In this document: in pieces, positions 35,574 through 43,361 of the stretch
How the letters are laid out: each line of letters opens with the position of its first letter
Numbering within the stretch: the first letter of the stretch is position 1
From: Mitsuaria sp. PDC51
GTDB taxonomy: Bacteria > Pseudomonadota > Gammaproteobacteria > Burkholderiales > Burkholderiaceae_C
NCBI RefSeq assembly: GCF_900113225.1
Contig: NZ_FOZE01000001.1
Coordinates: forward strand, 1,178,001-1,242,000
Direction: 5' to 3'
Length of the DNA stretch: 64,000 bases
Position numbers and translations under genes: made by a program
The notes under the pieces: model-generated
What the model was told of the DNA's origin: nothing
The model's database searches: none
Seen by the model: only the letters and a program-made list of their open reading frames with translations

Positions 35574-37652
35574 TTAAACCGCTTTCAGGTCGCGGATCTG
35601 CCGCTGCAGCGACTGGAAGCGCGCCATGTCCGGCTGCGGGCTGCGGGCGATGCGGTCGGCGTCCGCCTGCAGCTTGCCGATCCACAGCTTGCGCAGGGTT
35701 TCGCGGAATTCCGCCTCGAGGTGCTCGTCGCCGGGCGGGGCGGTCAGCGGGCCGCCGCTGACGCGCTGGGCGAGGTCCATCAGGTCCGCTTCCTGCAGCG
35801 CGACCTGCAGCACCGCCCAGGGCGTCGGGCCGTTGTCGACCAGGAAGCGCTCAAGCCAGGCGATCAGCTGCCCATGTTCGCCGGGCAGTTCATGCAGCAG
35901 CTGCAGGTCCTGTTCGCCGATCTGGTGCCAGAGCTCGCCGTGCAGCAGCAGCATCCGGACCGCGAGGTTCATCGGCGCCGGCGGCAGCTCCAGCGGCATG
36001 CCGATGGTCGGGTCCTGGTCGCGCTTGCGCCACTCGCCCTTGCCACTCCACTTGCCTTTGCCGCCCTTGCCCTTGAAGTCGCCCTTGGGTTCCCACTTGC
36101 GCTGGGACTGGCCCGGCGGCGGTCCGCCGGACGCGACGCCCGCGTCGAGATCGTGCGGGATGTGGACCTCGTCCGGTCCATGCGAGCCCTCGTCGCCATA
36201 GGCCGAGGCGGGGATGTCGAAATACGGGTCTTCGTGGCTGCCGTCGGTCGACGGAGCGACCGCGCGCGCGGCCGGTCTCGGCGCGGGCGCCGCGGCGGGC
36301 CGATCCGCGCGCGGACGAGTGCCCGGCGCGGCCGGCGGGAGCGCGTTGGCCCACAGCGCCTGCAGTTCCGCGTCCGGCAGCTGAGCGCGCCGCGCCAGCT
36401 CGCCCAGCAGCTGGCGCTTGAGCAGCCCCTCGGGCAGCGCCGCCCACAGCGGCTTGGCGACGCTGAGCATCCTGGCGCGGCCCTCGGGCGTGCCGAGGTC
36501 GCAGCCGTCGGCGGCGGTCTCCATCAGCTGGCGCGACAGCGGCACGGCGCCCTCGACGCAGCGCTCGAAGGCGTCGGCCCCCAGTTCCCGGACATAGGAA
36601 TCGGGGTCGTGTTCGGTCGGCAGGAAGAGGAACTTGATCGTCCGCGTCTCGTTGGCGTGGGGCAGGGCGGCCTCGAGCGCCCGGCCCGCGGCGCGTCGGC
36701 CGGCGGCGTCGCCGTCGAAGCTGAACACCACCGACTCGGTGAAGCGGAACAGCTTCTGCACATGGTCCTGCGTGCAGGCCGTGCCAAGCGTGGCCACCGC
36801 GTTGCCGAAGCCGTGCTGCGCCAGCGCCACGACGTCCATGTAGCCCTCGACCACCAGCGCATAGCCGCGCCGGCGCATCGCGGGCCGGGCCTCGTAGAGG
36901 CCGTACAGCTCCTTGCCCTTGTGGAAGACCGGCGTCTCCGGGGAATTCAGGTACTTGGGCTCGCCCTTGTCGAGCACGCGCCCGCCGAAGCCGATGACCT
37001 CGCCCAGCACGTTGCGGATGGGGAACATCACCCGGTCGCGGAAGCGGTCGTAGCGGCGCTGCTCGGCCTCGCTCTTGCCGGGGTCGTCCTGGAGGATGAC
37101 CAGGCCGGTCTCGACCAGCAGCGGGTCGTCGTAGGACGGGAAGGCGCTGGCCAGCGAGCGCCATCCATCGGGCGCATAGCCCAGGCCGAACTGCAGCGCG
37201 ATCTGGCCGGTGAGGCCGCGGCCCTTGAGGTACTCGATCGCGCGCGGGTTGCCCTTGAGCTGCTGGCGGTAGTGCTGGCCGGCCTTGGCCAGGATCTCGG
37301 TGAGCGTGGCCTGGCGCTGCTTCTGCGCCTTTTCCTGCTCGCGCTGCTGGGGGCTGCGGTCGTCCTCGGGCACCTGCATGCCGGCCTGCTGGGCCAGGTC
37401 CCGGACCGCGTCGATGAAGCCGATGCCCAGGTGCTCCATCAGGAAACCGACGGCGTTGCCGTGCTGGCCGCAGCCGAAGCAGTGGAAGGTCTGGCGCGAG
37501 GGGCTGACGGTGAAGCTCGGGGTCTTCTCGCCGTGGAACGGGCACAGGCCCTTGTGGTTGATGCCGGCCTTCTTGAGGTCGACATGGCGGCCCACGATGT
37601 CGACGATGTCGACGCGGGCCAGGAGGTCCTGAATAAAGCCGGGCGGGATCAC
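35574..37652 (-). CDS. dnaG: DNA primase DnaG
   Basis: A 692-residue primase that makes RNA primers for replication. N-terminal zinc domain: CPFHGEKTPSFTVSPSRQTF with HCFGCGQHGNAVGF. The catalytic core has the TOPRIM domain (ALVVEGYMDVVALAQHGF, ATLGTACTQDH, VVFSFDGDAAGRRAA with the metal-binding Asp pair). The C-terminal helicase-binding domain is longer than in E. coli (usual about 580) because of a Pro/Ala-rich linker and a Gly/Lys-rich patch (FKGKGGKGKWSGKGEW, about residues 520-550). It is followed by rpoD 430 bases downstream and preceded by the GGDEF-EAL gene. Confidence 0.98.
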   Translation of the reverse strand: MIPPGFIQDLLARVDIVDIVGRHVDLKKAGINHKGLCPFHGEKTPSFTVSPSRQTFHCFGCGQHGNAVGFLMEHLGIGFIDAVRDLAQQAGMQVPEDDRSPQQREQEKAQKQRQATLTEILAKAGQHYRQQLKGNPRAIEYLKGRGLTGQIALQFGLGYAPDGWRSLASAFPSYDDPLLVETGLVILQDDPGKSEAEQRRYDRFRDRVMFPIRNVLGEVIGFGGRVLDKGEPKYLNSPETPVFHKGKELYGLYEARPAMRRRGYALVVEGYMDVVALAQHGFGNAVATLGTACTQDHVQKLFRFTESVVFSFDGDAAGRRAAGRALEAALPHANETRTIKFLFLPTEHDPDSYVRELGADAFERCVEGAVPLSRQLMETAADGCDLGTPEGRARMLSVAKPLWAALPEGLLKRQLLGELARRAQLPDAELQALWANALPPAAPGTRPRADRPAAAPAPRPAARAVAPSTDGSHEDPYFDIPASAYGDEGSHGPDEVHIPHDLDAGVASGGPPPGQSQRKWEPKGDFKGKGGKGKWSGKGEWRKRDQDPTIGMPLELPPAPMNLAVRMLLLHGELWHQIGEQDLQLLHELPGEHGQLIAWLERFLVDNGPTPWAVLQVALQEADLMDLAQRVSGGPLTAPPGDEHLEAEFRETLRKLWIGKLQADADRIARSPQPDMARFQSLQRQIRDLKAV

Positions 37653-37661
37653 CGCAGGAGT

Positions 37662-40226
37662 TTAAGTGATGGCCTGCGGCGGCTTTTCGCGGCCGCGGGC
37701 GACGGCGCCGCGCTGCCGCGCCCAGTCCAGCAGCGCCTGCGGCGGCAGCGGCTCGCACAGGCCGCTGCCCTGGCCGACGCGGCAGCCCATCTCGACCAGC
37801 GCCCGCGCATGCGCCGCCGATTCGACGCCCTCGGCCACGAGTTCGCAGCCGAACTGCCCGGCCAGCGCGATCACGCCCTGCACCAGCGCCCGGTCTTGCG
37901 GGTCGACCAGCATGGTCTGGACGAAGGAGCGGTCGATCTTCAGCTGGTCCAGCGGCAACTGCTTGAGCACCGACAGCGTCGCGTAGCCGGTGCCGAAGTC
38001 GTCCATCGCCAGCCACAGGCCCAGGCGCTTGCAGTCGGTGAGCAGGCGGCGCGCCAGCACGACGTCGTCAAGCGCGCTGGACTCGAGCAGCTCCAGCACC
38101 AGCCGCTGCGGCGGGACTTCCGGATGGCGGGCCAGCAGGGCGGCCAGCCGTGCCGGGAAATCCGGCGCCGCCAGGTGACGCGGGCTGATGTTGACGCTGA
38201 GCGTGAGCTCGAGGCCTTCGGCCCGCCAGCGCCCGCATTGCGCGAGCGCCTGTTCCAGCACCCAGTGCCCGAGCGCGGCGGCCATGCCGCTGCGCTCCAC
38301 CGACGGCAGGAAGGCCGCCGGCGCCAGCAGCCCGCGCTGCGGGTGATGCCAGCGCAGCAGCGCCTCGGCGCCCAGCAGCTCGCCGGTGACGAGGTCCAGC
38401 TTGGGCTGGTAGTGGAGGCACAGCTCGCCGGCCTCCAGCGCCTGCTGCACGCGCTGCGCGGCCTGGGCCTGCGCCTCGCGGCTGCGGCGCTTCTCGACGT
38501 CGAAGAACTGCACGCCGTCGCGACCGCTGCGCTTGACGCGGTACAGCGCATGGGCGGCATGGCGCATCAGGGTCTCGGCTTCGCCGCCATCCTGCGGGTA
38601 CAGCGTCGCGCCGACGCTCGCGCTCAGCCGCAGCACGTCGCCGGGCGTGCCCGCCGCGCTGCCGAAGATGTCGTCGTCGCGGGCGTCCCCGTCCTCGTCA
38701 CTGTCCCTGTCCAAGCCCATGGGCGAAGTCGGCGTCTCCTCGGCCACCGAAGCGGCGTCGGCCGGGGCGTGGCCCGGCGATGCGTCGATCGGCCGGCGCA
38801 CCACCTGGACGAGGCGCTCCAGCGCCAACTGCGCCTCCGCGGGGCTCTGCACGCGCAGCAGCAGGCCGAACTCGTCGCCGCCGAGCCGGGCCACCTCGTC
38901 GGACCATTGCGGCTGCTGGCGCAGCGCCGTCGTCAGCCGACGAGCGAGCTCGCGCAGCGCCTGGTCCGCGCGCGCGGCGCCATGGCGGCGGTTGAACGCG
39001 GCGAAGCCATCCAGGTCCAGCCGCGCGATGCACAGCATCGAGCCGGGCCCGACATCGCGACTGGCCTGCAGCGCGGCCTGCAGGCGGCGCTGGAACTCCT
39101 GCTCGTTGGGCAGGCCGGTCAGCAGGTCGAAGCGGCCGATCCGCTCCAGCGCCTGCTGCCGCTGCAGGTCCTGGGTGAGGTCGCTGAGCGCCAGCACGCG
39201 GTAGCGCGGCGGGCCCTCGGGCTCCGGGATCGAGGACACGGTGAGCCGCAGCGTGCGCGGCGGGCCGCCGGCGGCGCGGACCTTCACCAGTCCCTGCCAG
39301 TGGCCGGCGGGATCGGCCAGCGCCTCGGCGATCGCGTCGAGGTCGTGGCCGCTGCGATGCAGCTGCGCCGCCTCCATCGGCAGCGCCGGCCGGCCCAGCA
39401 GCTGGCGGCGCAGCGCCTCGGCCGTGTCGGGCAAGGGGCCGTCGTCCTCGATGACCAGCCCCGTCGGGGCCTCGAGCAGCTCGCCCATCAGCGACCAGTA
39501 GGCCGGGTTGGCGTCGAGCAGCCGGTGGTCGAGGTCGGTGATCGCCAGGCCTTCGTGCAGGTGCTGGAACAGGCCGCTGCTCAGGCGCTGGCGTTCCTCG
39601 GCGGTGCGGCGCCACTGGATGTCCTGCAGGCTGGCCAGCACCCGCCGGGCGTGGCCGCGCGGATCGCGGCGCACGACGCGCAGCCGCAGCTCGTGCCACA
39701 CCCAGTCGCCGTCGTCGCCGGGCAGGCGCAGCGGATGGTGCAGCGCATCGGCCGCGCCCGCGGCGTCGGGGCGCCCGGCTGAGGCGCGCTCGAGCGCCGG
39801 GCCCTTCAGCAGCGCCGGCAGCAGCTCCTCGAGCTTCATCCGGTCGACCGCATGGACCCGATCCAGCCAGGCCAGCGGCGCGGCCGGATCCGGCGGTCCG
39901 AGGCGCGCCTCCCAGCCGGCCGAGGCGGCGATCGATCCGCCCGGGATCCATTGCGCCAGCGACAGGCCGGCGCTGTCGATCTTGGTGCGCCATTCGCGGC
40001 GCTCGTCGAGCGCGCGGCGACGTTCCATCCGGCCCTGCAGGACGACGCCCAGTCCCAGCAGCGGCAACAGCCACCAGGCGACCGCGCGCCAGGCGGGCCA
40101 CCAGGCGCCCGCCAGCAGCAGCGCCAGGGTGGCGGCGACCAGCAGCGCCGTCGGGACGGACGCGGGCAGGCGGCGCGGCGCTGCGGGCAGCGCCCAGCCA
40201 GCGTGGGCGGACATGTCGGACTTCAA
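37662..40226 (-). CDS. PAS-GGDEF-EAL cyclic-di-GMP enzyme
   Basis: An 854-residue membrane protein. Two hydrophobic helices near 25-65 (TALLVAATLALLLAGAWWPA, WWLLPLLGLGVVLQG) are followed by PAS-like segments (residues 80-350). The GGDEF domain is intact (FDLLTGLPNEQEFQRRL, ARLGGDEFGLLLRV), with an acidic low-complexity insert (DRDSDEDGDARDDD) before its last strand. The EAL domain is intact (GAEALLRWHHPQRGLL, DDFGTGYATLSVLKQLPLDQ, LVAEGVES). It can in principle both make and destroy c-di-GMP; the net activity cannot be read from sequence. It ends 10 bases before dnaG, an unusual neighbour. Confidence 0.93.
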   Translation of the reverse strand: MKSDMSAHAGWALPAAPRRLPASVPTALLVAATLALLLAGAWWPAWRAVAWWLLPLLGLGVVLQGRMERRRALDERREWRTKIDSAGLSLAQWIPGGSIAASAGWEARLGPPDPAAPLAWLDRVHAVDRMKLEELLPALLKGPALERASAGRPDAAGAADALHHPLRLPGDDGDWVWHELRLRVVRRDPRGHARRVLASLQDIQWRRTAEERQRLSSGLFQHLHEGLAITDLDHRLLDANPAYWSLMGELLEAPTGLVIEDDGPLPDTAEALRRQLLGRPALPMEAAQLHRSGHDLDAIAEALADPAGHWQGLVKVRAAGGPPRTLRLTVSSIPEPEGPPRYRVLALSDLTQDLQRQQALERIGRFDLLTGLPNEQEFQRRLQAALQASRDVGPGSMLCIARLDLDGFAAFNRRHGAARADQALRELARRLTTALRQQPQWSDEVARLGGDEFGLLLRVQSPAEAQLALERLVQVVRRPIDASPGHAPADAASVAEETPTSPMGLDRDSDEDGDARDDDIFGSAAGTPGDVLRLSASVGATLYPQDGGEAETLMRHAAHALYRVKRSGRDGVQFFDVEKRRSREAQAQAAQRVQQALEAGELCLHYQPKLDLVTGELLGAEALLRWHHPQRGLLAPAAFLPSVERSGMAAALGHWVLEQALAQCGRWRAEGLELTLSVNISPRHLAAPDFPARLAALLARHPEVPPQRLVLELLESSALDDVVLARRLLTDCKRLGLWLAMDDFGTGYATLSVLKQLPLDQLKIDRSFVQTMLVDPQDRALVQGVIALAGQFGCELVAEGVESAAHARALVEMGCRVGQGSGLCEPLPPQALLDWARQRGAVARGREKPPQAIT

Positions 40227-40505
40227 GGCGGCAGCGGCTCAGGAGGGGCGCGCCGCGCGCGGGTCGCGCGCGGAATCGGGCGGGATGCTAGCCGTGGCCT
40301 TGTCGCGGACGGTCAGCGCATTCCCTGCCGCGGTGGGCGCGCCCCCCGGAATGGGGGTGGCTGGCCCCCAAAGACGCGGAGCCGGCACGGCGCGGGCAGA
40401 AGCGCCGTCGGAAATGCAGCGGGGAATGAAAAAAGAATGCAGCCGGGGGAATGCCCTGGGAAGGGCGGCAGGAAAAGCGACTCCGAAAAGCGGCTCCGAA
40501 AAGCA

Positions 40506-40529
40506 GAAAGCCACCCGAAGGTGGCTTTC
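40506..40529. terminator. Bidirectional-type terminator after the core H-NS-like gene
   Basis: GAAAGCCACC (40506-40515) and GGTGGCTTTC (40520-40529) form a perfect 10-base stem with loop CGAA. The T-run belongs to the stem, so it can work in both directions. It follows the H-NS-like gene (stop at 40554). The other bases between 40227 and 40553 show no gene. Confidence 0.8.
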
Positions 40530-40553
40530 AAGCGGGGCCTGAAACGGCGGGCG

Positions 40554-40856
40554 TCAGATCACGAAATCTTCCAGCTTGGCGCCGCCGGAGATCGCGGCCT
40601 TGAGCCACTTGGGTTGCAGACCGCGGCCGCTCCAGGTTTCGCCAGTCGCCTGGTTGCGGTACTTGGCCGCCACCTTGGACGACTTCGCCGTACCGGTCTT
40701 GGCCGCGCGCGCGGTCAGGTCGGCGACCGACAGGCCGTATTCCTGCATCAGCGACTTGACCTTGGCGATCGCGTCGGAACGCTCACGTTCCTGGGTTTCG
40801 GCGATTTGCTGTTCGAGGGCGGCCCGCTGGGCCAGGAGGTCTTTGAGCGATGCCAT
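40554..40856 (-). CDS. H-NS-like nucleoid-associated protein (core copy)
   Basis: A 100-residue protein: N-terminal coiled coil (LKDLLAQRAALEQQIAETQE, AIAKVKSLMQEYGLSVADL) and a C-terminal DNA-binding module (YRNQATGETWSGRGLQPKWL, KAAISGGAKLEDFVI) as in H-NS/BpH3/MvaT-like proteins of Burkholderiales. It binds AT-rich DNA and silences foreign genes. This is the single-module form; the island encodes a longer relative with two modules (9713-10231), so the two could form mixed oligomers. Confidence 0.92.
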   Translation of the reverse strand: MASLKDLLAQRAALEQQIAETQERERSDAIAKVKSLMQEYGLSVADLTARAAKTGTAKSSKVAAKYRNQATGETWSGRGLQPKWLKAAISGGAKLEDFVI

Positions 40857-41079
40857 TTATGCAATTCCTCGCGTAGTTCAACAGCTCCCCGGAAAGGGAT
40901 TGCCGCATTATAGGCAGGGAATCGAGTATCACCGCAAGGGGGTAAATGCCCGGTTCTCGGGCTGTCCCGCATTTCCTGGGGATTTCAGCGCCGGTCTGTC
41001 AAAAATCGTGTCGGCCGTGGCACGAATTGGGGAGGGAAGTCCCCCGGGCGTGGGCGGGAAATGCCCTAAACCGGGGAGT

Positions 41080-41105
41080 GGCGGTGCATCCCGGGATGCA
41101 CCGCC
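41080..41105. repeat. 26-base perfect palindrome downstream of yggX
   Basis: GGCGGTGCATCCC (41080-41092) is directly followed by its exact reverse complement (41093-41105). It lies 10 bases after the yggX stop and has no T-run. As RNA it would form a hairpin that could stabilise or end the yggX transcript; as DNA it is also a possible dimer-binding site. No gene is seen from 40857 to 41114. Confidence 0.65.
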
Positions 41106-41114
41106 GCGGGGAAA

Positions 41115-41387
41115 TCAGGCCGTCGGCGGCACATATCCGGCGGGTTGTTCCGCGCCGCCGCCGAAGAAGAACTGCTCCATCTGCCGCGCGAGGTATTGGC
41201 GCGCGCGCTGGTCCGCCAGATTCAGGCGGTTTTCGTTGACCAGCATGGTCTGGTGCTTCATCCAGGCCGCCCAGGCTTCCTTGGAGACGTTCTCATAGAT
41301 GCGCTTGCCGAGTTCGCCGGGATAGACGGGAAAGTCCATGCCTTCGGCTTCCTTCTTCAGATAAACGCATTGCACGGTGCGGGCCAT
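41115..41387 (-). CDS. yggX: Probable Fe(2+)-trafficking protein YggX
   Basis: A 90-residue protein that matches YggX throughout: [59 protein letters not shown] with the conserved single Cys7, and [18 protein letters not shown]. YggX protects Fe-S clusters from oxidative damage and may carry labile iron. It follows argA-like neighbours on the same strand with a 69-base gap. Confidence 0.97.
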   Translation of the reverse strand: MARTVQCVYLKKEAEGMDFPVYPGELGKRIYENVSKEAWAAWMKHQTMLVNENRLNLADQRARQYLARQMEQFFFGGGAEQPAGYVPPTA

Positions 41388-41456
41388 ATCAAACCTCGAT
41401 GTTCAGAAAGTGGGGGGAAGGGACGTCGCCGGGCGGGTTGCGCCGGCGGCGCCGGG

Positions 41457-42797
41457 TCAGCTGAGTTTCTTGACCAGGACCTGCGAGCGGCGGTCCCAGT
41501 TGTATTTGCGCTTGCGTTCCTCGGGCAGCCAGTTCGGGTCGACCGGCTGGAATCCGCGCTTGATGAACCAGTGCATGGTGCGCGTGGTCAGCACGAAGAT
41601 GCTGGTCAGGCCCATCGCCTTGGCGCGCTGCTCGATGCGCTTGAGGATGCGCTCGCCATCGCCTTGGCCCTGCACGGCGCTGGACACGGTGAGGGCGGCC
41701 ATTTCGGCGGTGCGCGCTTCCTGGTAGGGATGCAGCGCCGCACAGCCGAATATCACGCCGTCGTGCTCGATGACGGTATAGGACTCGATGTCGCGCTCGA
41801 TTTCGCTGCGCTCGCGCTTGACCAGCGTGCCATCGCGCTCGAACGGTTCGATCAGCGCGATCAGGCTGCCGATATCGTCGTGGGTCGCCTCGCGCAGGCT
41901 TTCGAGTTTCTCGTCGACCACCATCGTGCCGATGCCGTCGTGGGTATAGACCTCCTGCAGGATCGCGCCGTCGACGGCGAAAGGCAGGATGTGCGAGCGC
42001 TCGACGCCCGATTCGCAAGCCTTCACGCAGTACTTCAGGTAGAAACCGACGTCGGTCGGCTGCGTCGGCGGCGGCAGTTTCGCGATCAGGCGTTTGGCGT
42101 CGGCCAGCGCGAGTTCCGTGTCGATCGCGCTTTCCGGATCGTCGGGGTTTTCGCGCACGCCCTCGACCTCGGTCATGAACAGCAGCTTGTCGGCCTGCAG
42201 CGCGATCGCGGTTTCGGTCGCGACGTCTTCCATCATCAGATTGAAGGCGTCGCCGGTGGGCGAGAAACCGAAAGGCGACATCAGCACGATGGCGCCGATA
42301 TCGATGGCGCGCTGGATCGCGGCGGCATCGACGCGGCGCACGATGCCGGAGTGCTTGAAATCAACGCCGTCGACGATGCCTACGGGGCGCGCGGTCAGGA
42401 AATTGCCCGATACGACGCGCACCGTGGAATTGGCCATCGGGGTGTTGGGCAGGCCTTGCGAAAAGGCGGCTTCGATTTCGAAGCGCAATTGGCCGGCGGC
42501 CTCCTGGGCGCTGTCCAGCGCGATGCCGTCGGTGATGCGCATGCCGTGGCTGTATTGCGGCTGGTGGCCCTTGAGCGCGAGCTGCTCGTTCACCTGCGGG
42601 CGGAATCCATGGACCAGCACGATCTTGATGCCCATCGCATGCATGATGGCCAAGTCCTGGACGAAGCTGTTGAGCTTGCCGGCCGCGATCATTTCCCCGG
42701 TCATCCCGACGACGAAGGTTTCTCCGCGATACGCATGGATATAAGGGGCCACCGCGCGAAACCACGGCACGAAGGTATGGGGGAAGACCAGGCTCAT
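41457..42797 (-). CDS. argA: Amino-acid N-acetyltransferase ArgA
   Basis: A 446-residue enzyme that makes N-acetylglutamate from glutamate and acetyl-CoA, the first arginine-biosynthesis step. The N-terminal amino-acid-kinase-like domain (residues 8-290; VPWFRAVAPYIHAYRGETF, IKIVLVHGFRPQVNEQLAL, GAIVLMSPFGFSPTGDAFN) serves feedback control by arginine. The C-terminal GNAT domain (residues 300-446; AALTVSSAVQGQGDGERIL, FVLTTRTMHWFIKRGFQPVD) binds acetyl-CoA. The start MSLVFPHTFVPWF at 42795-42797 is the family standard; the frame is open much further upstream, but that part is antisense to hrpA. Confidence 0.96.
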   Translation of the reverse strand: MSLVFPHTFVPWFRAVAPYIHAYRGETFVVGMTGEMIAAGKLNSFVQDLAIMHAMGIKIVLVHGFRPQVNEQLALKGHQPQYSHGMRITDGIALDSAQEAAGQLRFEIEAAFSQGLPNTPMANSTVRVVSGNFLTARPVGIVDGVDFKHSGIVRRVDAAAIQRAIDIGAIVLMSPFGFSPTGDAFNLMMEDVATETAIALQADKLLFMTEVEGVRENPDDPESAIDTELALADAKRLIAKLPPPTQPTDVGFYLKYCVKACESGVERSHILPFAVDGAILQEVYTHDGIGTMVVDEKLESLREATHDDIGSLIALIEPFERDGTLVKRERSEIERDIESYTVIEHDGVIFGCAALHPYQEARTAEMAALTVSSAVQGQGDGERILKRIEQRAKAMGLTSIFVLTTRTMHWFIKRGFQPVDPNWLPEERKRKYNWDRRSQVLVKKLS

Positions 42798-42908
42798 GGG
42801 CGCGGATTGTGCAACAGGCTGTCCCCCCAACGCGGCGGGAAGGTCACTTGCGGGACACCGTCCGGCGGCGGAGCATGGCGCCTCCACAACACCCCCCGGA
42901 GCGAGACG

Positions 42909-43319
42909 ATGGAAGTCTTCAAGACCCATGGCGCCTTCAGCTGGTCGGAGCTGCTGACCACCGATCCGAAGAAGGCCTCGGAGTTCTACGGCAAGCTGTT
43001 CGGTTGGAAGATCGACGTGATGCCGATGCCCGGCGGGCCAGCGGAGGCGCCGCCGTATTACCTGATCAAGACCGCCAAGGGCGGGGACGACGCGATCGGC
43101 GGGTTGATGGCCTGTCCGCAGCAGGGCATGCCGCCGGCCTGGGGCGTGTACGTGACCGTCGACAACGTCGACGAGACGGTCGCGCAGGCCAAGGCGATGG
43201 GGGGCAAGGTGCTGATGGAGATCATGGAGGTGCCCACCGTGGGACGGATGGCGACGCTCCAGGATCCGCAAGGGGCAGTGATCAACGTGATCACCTACGC
43301 CGAGATGCCACCAGCCTGA
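42909..43319 (+). CDS. VOC-family (glyoxalase-like) protein
   Basis: A 136-residue protein with two beta-alpha-beta-beta-beta units of the vicinal-oxygen-chelate fold: GAFSWSELLTTDPKKASEFY and GKLFGWKIDVMPMPGG in the first, WGVYVTVDNVDETVAQAKAM and MATLQDPQGAVINVITYAE in the second. This subgroup (27-kDa-antigen/CFP30B-like) has no assigned substrate. It is divergent from argA and 42 bases upstream of hrpA on the same strand. Confidence 0.88.
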   Translation: MEVFKTHGAFSWSELLTTDPKKASEFYGKLFGWKIDVMPMPGGPAEAPPYYLIKTAKGGDDAIGGLMACPQQGMPPAWGVYVTVDNVDETVAQAKAMGGKVLMEIMEVPTVGRMATLQDPQGAVINVITYAEMPPA

Positions 43320-43361
43320 CGACCGGCTCCCGCTTGCGGGGCGCGAGATAATCCGCGCCCC

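Noticed and set aside
35541-39782. 1413-codon open frame on the plus strand
   Set aside because: Antisense to dnaG and the GGDEF-EAL gene, both with full motifs; repetitive Arg/Ala/Gln composition.
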